NCBI RefSeq assembly: GCF_043235035.1
Contig: NZ_JAZAQF010000059.1
Location: 1 to 64,000, forward strand
DNA from: CACIAM-69d sp001698445
GTDB taxonomy: Bacteria > Cyanobacteriota > Cyanobacteriia > CACIAM-69d
Length of the DNA: 64,000 bases
Reading direction: 5' to 3'
Shown here in pieces: positions 60,995-64,000 of the stretch. A program made the position numbers and the translations under genes. The notes beneath the pieces were generated by a model. It saw nothing but the letters and a program-made list of their open reading frames with translations. It ran no database searches and was not told where the DNA came from. Every line of letters begins with the position of its first letter. The first letter of the stretch is position 1.

Positions 60995-62739
60995 ACCCAA
61001 CCAGCCCCAGGGGCGATCGCGCGGGCCGCTGGGCCTTGGCGCTCAGTTTGGCCGTGGCGATCGGTTGTGCCCTGCCTGCTCTCTTTCAGGCCTTCAGCGG
61101 CCCCTACGTGGTGCAAGACGATGCTCGCCAACATGTGTTTTGGATGCAACGGTGGCTCCACCCCGATCGCTTCCCCAATGACCTGATGGCAGACTATTTC
61201 CAATCCGTGGCTCCCTGGGGATATCAAGGCCTATATCGGTTGGGCAGCGTCCTCGGCTTGGATCCGATGGTTTTCAATAAATTGTTGCCGATCAGCCTAG
61301 GAACCCTGACCACATTTTTGTGTTTTCAAGTGGTTTGGCAACTGTTGCCCGTACCCTTGGCGGCCTTCAGCGCCTGCGTATTTTTAAATCAAAATTTATG
61401 GATTGCCGATGATCTCGTTTCCGGTGTACCCGTTGCCTTTATTTATCCCCTTTTCTTTTTATTTTTAAAGGGTTGGTTAGGGCGATCGCCCTGGCAACTC
61501 TTCAGTGCCATTGGGCTTTTGTCCGGCTTCTATCCTCATGGCGTTTTATTGGGATCTTCTCTGATTGGTCTAGATTTAATTTGGCAAACTTGGCTAATTG
61601 CTCAGCGATCACCGTTCCAGGTGCGATCGCTACTGAAAACCCTATGGAATCAGCGTCGATTAGAACTCAGCTTGCTGATATTTTCAGGCTTAGTTCTATT
61701 GCCCTTCCTCGGAAAATCGAGTCAATATGGCCCGGTGCTAACTGCCACTGAAGCCAAAACCTTTTGGGCCCAATTTTTCCAGGTGGAACCGGCTTGGGCC
61801 TATTGGTTCAAACATCGACGCACGGGGCTAATTCCGATCGATTGGTGGGAAATTGACTTCGCTTTCCCGCAAATTATTTTGACCTTACTCTTTCCGATTT
61901 TGTGGTGGCAGCGCGATCGGTTTCCCCTGTCCCAGTCCACGCGATCGAGCCTGGTCTTTGTGCCGCAATTATTAATCGTCTCTGGGGCTTGGTTTACCGT
62001 TGCCCATCTCTTGCTCTTTCGGTTGCATTTGCCCAACCGCTACTCAGAACATTCCCTGCGTATCGTTGTAGCCATTTTGGGTGCGATCGTCCTGAGTTGG
62101 CTGGTGCAAAAGGCTTGGCAATGGGCCAAATCACGCCCGCCCAATGCAAAATTGAGCAATCCAAAAGCCAAAGGCTTGGTGTTGCTCATCACCGGTTTTT
62201 TGCTGATTTATCCCTTCACCTTTCCTGGTTTTCCCGCCACGCAATACGAAATTGGCAACCATCCCCAACTCTATGAATTTTTTCAGAACCAACCGGTTAT
62301 CATTCGGATTGCTTCCACCACCCGTGAAACGGATAATTTGCCCAGTTTTGCCCAACGCTCCATTGTGGTCGGCCCCGGGTTCACCATGCGCTACCATCGT
62401 CGCTATGCCACGGAGCTATTGCAGCGGGCAACGGATTTAATTGTGGGTCAATATACCCCGAACCCCGATCGCCTACGGGAGATTTTGAACCGCTATTCAG
62501 TGGATTTTTGGTTGCTTGATCGGGCTGATTTTGACCCCAATCAGCTCCAAAAAATGGGCTGGGTTCGTTGGTTCCGCGCCAGCCCCCAAGAACCCCTGGC
62601 GATCGCCCATCGTCAAGCGATCGAGCAATTACGGCGGGGCGAAGTGCCCGTGATGCAAACGCTGCTCGATCGTTGTCAGCAATTCACCGATCAATCATTG
62701 GTTGTTCTGAATGGCAACTGCTTAAGATCATCCCTTTAA
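60967..62739 (+). CDS. Polytopic GT-C-like membrane protein, paralogue 2
   Basis: A 590-residue protein. It shares with the preceding gene PYVVQDDARQHVFWMQRW, DLMADYFQSVAPWGYQGLYR, a DDLVSG segment, LHLPNRYSEHSLRI and a soluble C-terminal part (RETDNLPSFAQRSIVVGPGF). Start ATG 60967 (MLNGWLRALDP) overlaps the end of the previous gene. Its codons are more AT-rich than those of paralogue 1 (for example ATTTTTAAATC near 61380), which is odd for a recent tandem copy. Probably an old duplication or acquisition. Probable partner of the first and of the GT39-like gene. Confidence 0.75.
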   Translation: MLNGWLRALDPTSPRGDRAGRWALALSLAVAIGCALPALFQAFSGPYVVQDDARQHVFWMQRWLHPDRFPNDLMADYFQSVAPWGYQGLYRLGSVLGLDPMVFNKLLPISLGTLTTFLCFQVVWQLLPVPLAAFSACVFLNQNLWIADDLVSGVPVAFIYPLFFLFLKGWLGRSPWQLFSAIGLLSGFYPHGVLLGSSLIGLDLIWQTWLIAQRSPFQVRSLLKTLWNQRRLELSLLIFSGLVLLPFLGKSSQYGPVLTATEAKTFWAQFFQVEPAWAYWFKHRRTGLIPIDWWEIDFAFPQIILTLLFPILWWQRDRFPLSQSTRSSLVFVPQLLIVSGAWFTVAHLLLFRLHLPNRYSEHSLRIVVAILGAIVLSWLVQKAWQWAKSRPPNAKLSNPKAKGLVLLITGFLLIYPFTFPGFPATQYEIGNHPQLYEFFQNQPVIIRIASTTRETDNLPSFAQRSIVVGPGFTMRYHRRYATELLQRATDLIVGQYTPNPDRLREILNRYSVDFWLLDRADFDPNQLQKMGWVRWFRASPQEPLAIAHRQAIEQLRRGEVPVMQTLLDRCQQFTDQSLVVLNGNCLRSSL

Positions 62740-62842
62740 TTCCATGCATTCAGCCTGTCTGATCAGGGCTAACTGATGAATCTCATTCATTCCTTAATTT
62801 GATTCACGCCCTTCATTCCATTGCAGATCAATTTCTCCAAAG

Positions 62843-64000
62843 ATGACTAACCAAACAATTAGCCAAAAAATTCTGACAGGTTTGCAAAAGGGATTTCAAA
62901 TCGGTTTCCAAAGTCCTCGCCAAGCTCCCCGCTGGACAATTTCCTTACCCCTCTTGGGTCTGATTTTGTTAAGTGGTGCGATCGCCCTCTATGGCATTAA
63001 CTGGGGATTGCCAGACTGGAAAGGTTGGGCCGCCGATGAGCTAACGCCAGAACGGGTTTTAGAGGCGATCAATCAAAAATTTGCCAACGGTTGGCACTAT
63101 AAATATCCACCCTTTCACTATTACTTACTGACCCTGCTCTATTCACCCCTGTTGGTGCTGAAACAACTGGGCTGGGTTTCCTTTGAAGATCTGAAAACCT
63201 ATAGCCTTTTGTTCTATCTCAATCGGCTGCTTTGCGTGGTCATGGGCATGGGAACTATGGTCTTGATGGTGCGGTTGGGAGAAATGATTTTTGATCGCAA
63301 AACGGGCTGGCTAGCGGCCTTATCCATGGCCCTCACGCCCCTTTATGTCTACTACGCCAAAATCGCCAACTTAGATATTCCCGTTTTGTTTTGGTCGATC
63401 GGCTTTTTAATTTTCTATGTGGAAATTCTGAACCATCACCGCTTTCGCGACTACATCATCGGCGCAGTTTTAGCCGCGATCGCCGTTTGCACCAAAGATC
63501 AGTTCTATGGATTTTGCATCCTCACGCCGTTCTTTGTGATTTGGCACTATTGGCAAAAACAACGGCTGAGCAACCCTCAATTCACCCTTTGGCAAGCGGT
63601 GCGCGATCGACGGGTGGGCTATGGCCTTGGTGCAGGGGTTGGAGCATTTTTAATTCTGCAAAATGCCCTCTTTAACTTCCAAGGGTTTATCGATCGATTC
63701 AACTTAATTCTGTACGGAGGAGCCAGCATTCGCCCTCGTTACGAAGAAAGTTTGCAAGGGCAGTGGGAAATGCTGGGCCAAAGTTTTGGGCATTTGCAAT
63801 TTTCCTTTGGCTGGCCCCTTTGGTGGCTGGCTTGGGTCGGGATGGCGCTCTATGGCTGGCGATTAGTTCGATCGCTCCGAGGCTATTCCCAACCGGGCCG
63901 CACCTCTCTTCATCCCACCGATCGCCAATGGTTGCCGCTCTATCTTTGGGTTCCCGGTATTTCCTATTACCTGTTTTATATCGCACCTATTTTGTATAAC
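62843..64000 (+). CDS. GT39/PMT-like glycosyltransferase (3' end outside window)
   Basis: The frame is open from ATG 62843 to the last base, 386 codons without a stop. It begins MTNQTISQKILTGLQKGF, has a first membrane helix (LPLLGLILLSGAIALYGINW), then the acidic loop GWAADELTPERV, where PMT/ArnT-type enzymes place the catalytic DE. Then YPPFHYYLLTLLYSPLLVL, further helices and AKIANLDIPVLFWSIGFLIF. These features fit the dolichyl/undecaprenyl-phosphate sugar-dependent GT-C family (PMT_2). It follows the two GT-C-like genes on the same strand (103-bp gap), so a glycan unit extends beyond the window. Confidence 0.82.
   Translation, partial: MTNQTISQKILTGLQKGFQIGFQSPRQAPRWTISLPLLGLILLSGAIALYGINWGLPDWKGWAADELTPERVLEAINQKFANGWHYKYPPFHYYLLTLLYSPLLVLKQLGWVSFEDLKTYSLLFYLNRLLCVVMGMGTMVLMVRLGEMIFDRKTGWLAALSMALTPLYVYYAKIANLDIPVLFWSIGFLIFYVEILNHHRFRDYIIGAVLAAIAVCTKDQFYGFCILTPFFVIWHYWQKQRLSNPQFTLWQAVRDRRVGYGLGAGVGAFLILQNALFNFQGFIDRFNLILYGGASIRPRYEESLQGQWEMLGQSFGHLQFSFGWPLWWLAWVGMALYGWRLVRSLRGYSQPGRTSLHPTDRQWLPLYLWVPGISYYLFYIAPILYN

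Overview
The window is chromosomal DNA from an oxygenic cyanobacterium of moderate to high GC. The main evidence is a phycocyanin operon (cpcB-cpcA-cpcC-cpcD), psbO of photosystem II, plant-type ferredoxin petF, a cyanobacterial-type biliverdin reductase, a DevBCA exporter and a RibBA with the long cyanobacterial C-terminal tail. The HIP1-type palindrome GCGATCGC and its core CGATCG occur very often in genes and spacers. No rRNA, tRNA or CRISPR array was found.

Layout. 1-4400 is an accessory, defence-like region: the tail of an IS transposase, a partly duplicated and decayed xisI/MNT module, an intact xisH-xisI pair, an MNT/HEPN (MntA/HepT-type) toxin-antitoxin pair, a MITE-like inverted repeat and a large Shedu-type (DUF4263) nuclease. 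From 4441 ordinary chromosome follows: metH, a subtilase with SLH domains, a tnpB fossil with its IS200/IS605 right end, two conserved cyanobacterial genes, YggT, pirin, CDGSH and HxlR genes, a FurA-like regulator, a sulfurtransferase, a LivF-type ATPase, an RseP-type protease, petF diverging from bvdR, a Vat-like acetyltransferase with a repeat-built N-terminus, LON-domain, CPBP and DUF3326 proteins, and an alpha-oxoamine synthase.

30-40 kb is photosynthetic: psbO and the cpc operon, separated by an HD hydrolase and a two-gene envelope unit. The cpcB-cpcA spacer carries a roughly 180-bp IS200/IS605 remnant. Strong hairpins lie after cpcA, before cpcD and after cpcD and probably set expression steps. 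40-64 kb holds an M61 peptidase, a Crp/Fnr regulator, comB, a Ras-like GTPase locus (coiled-coil protein; helical/roadblock-like/TM/BON/OmpA protein; GTPase), TetR-devBCA, a C15-like peptidase, hisH, a CbpA-like dnaJ, argC, ribBA with a 5' hairpin, and tandem polytopic GT-C-like proteins followed by a truncated GT39-type gene at the right edge.

Two window-wide patterns stand out. First, many spacers and some gene ends hold short perfect or near-perfect tandem arrays, and the unit is 15 bp at six separate places, coding and non-coding. Second, IS200/IS605 debris has survived at two sites, one inside the cpc operon. The least explained multi-gene system is the GTPase-envelope locus at 44.1-48.2 kb.
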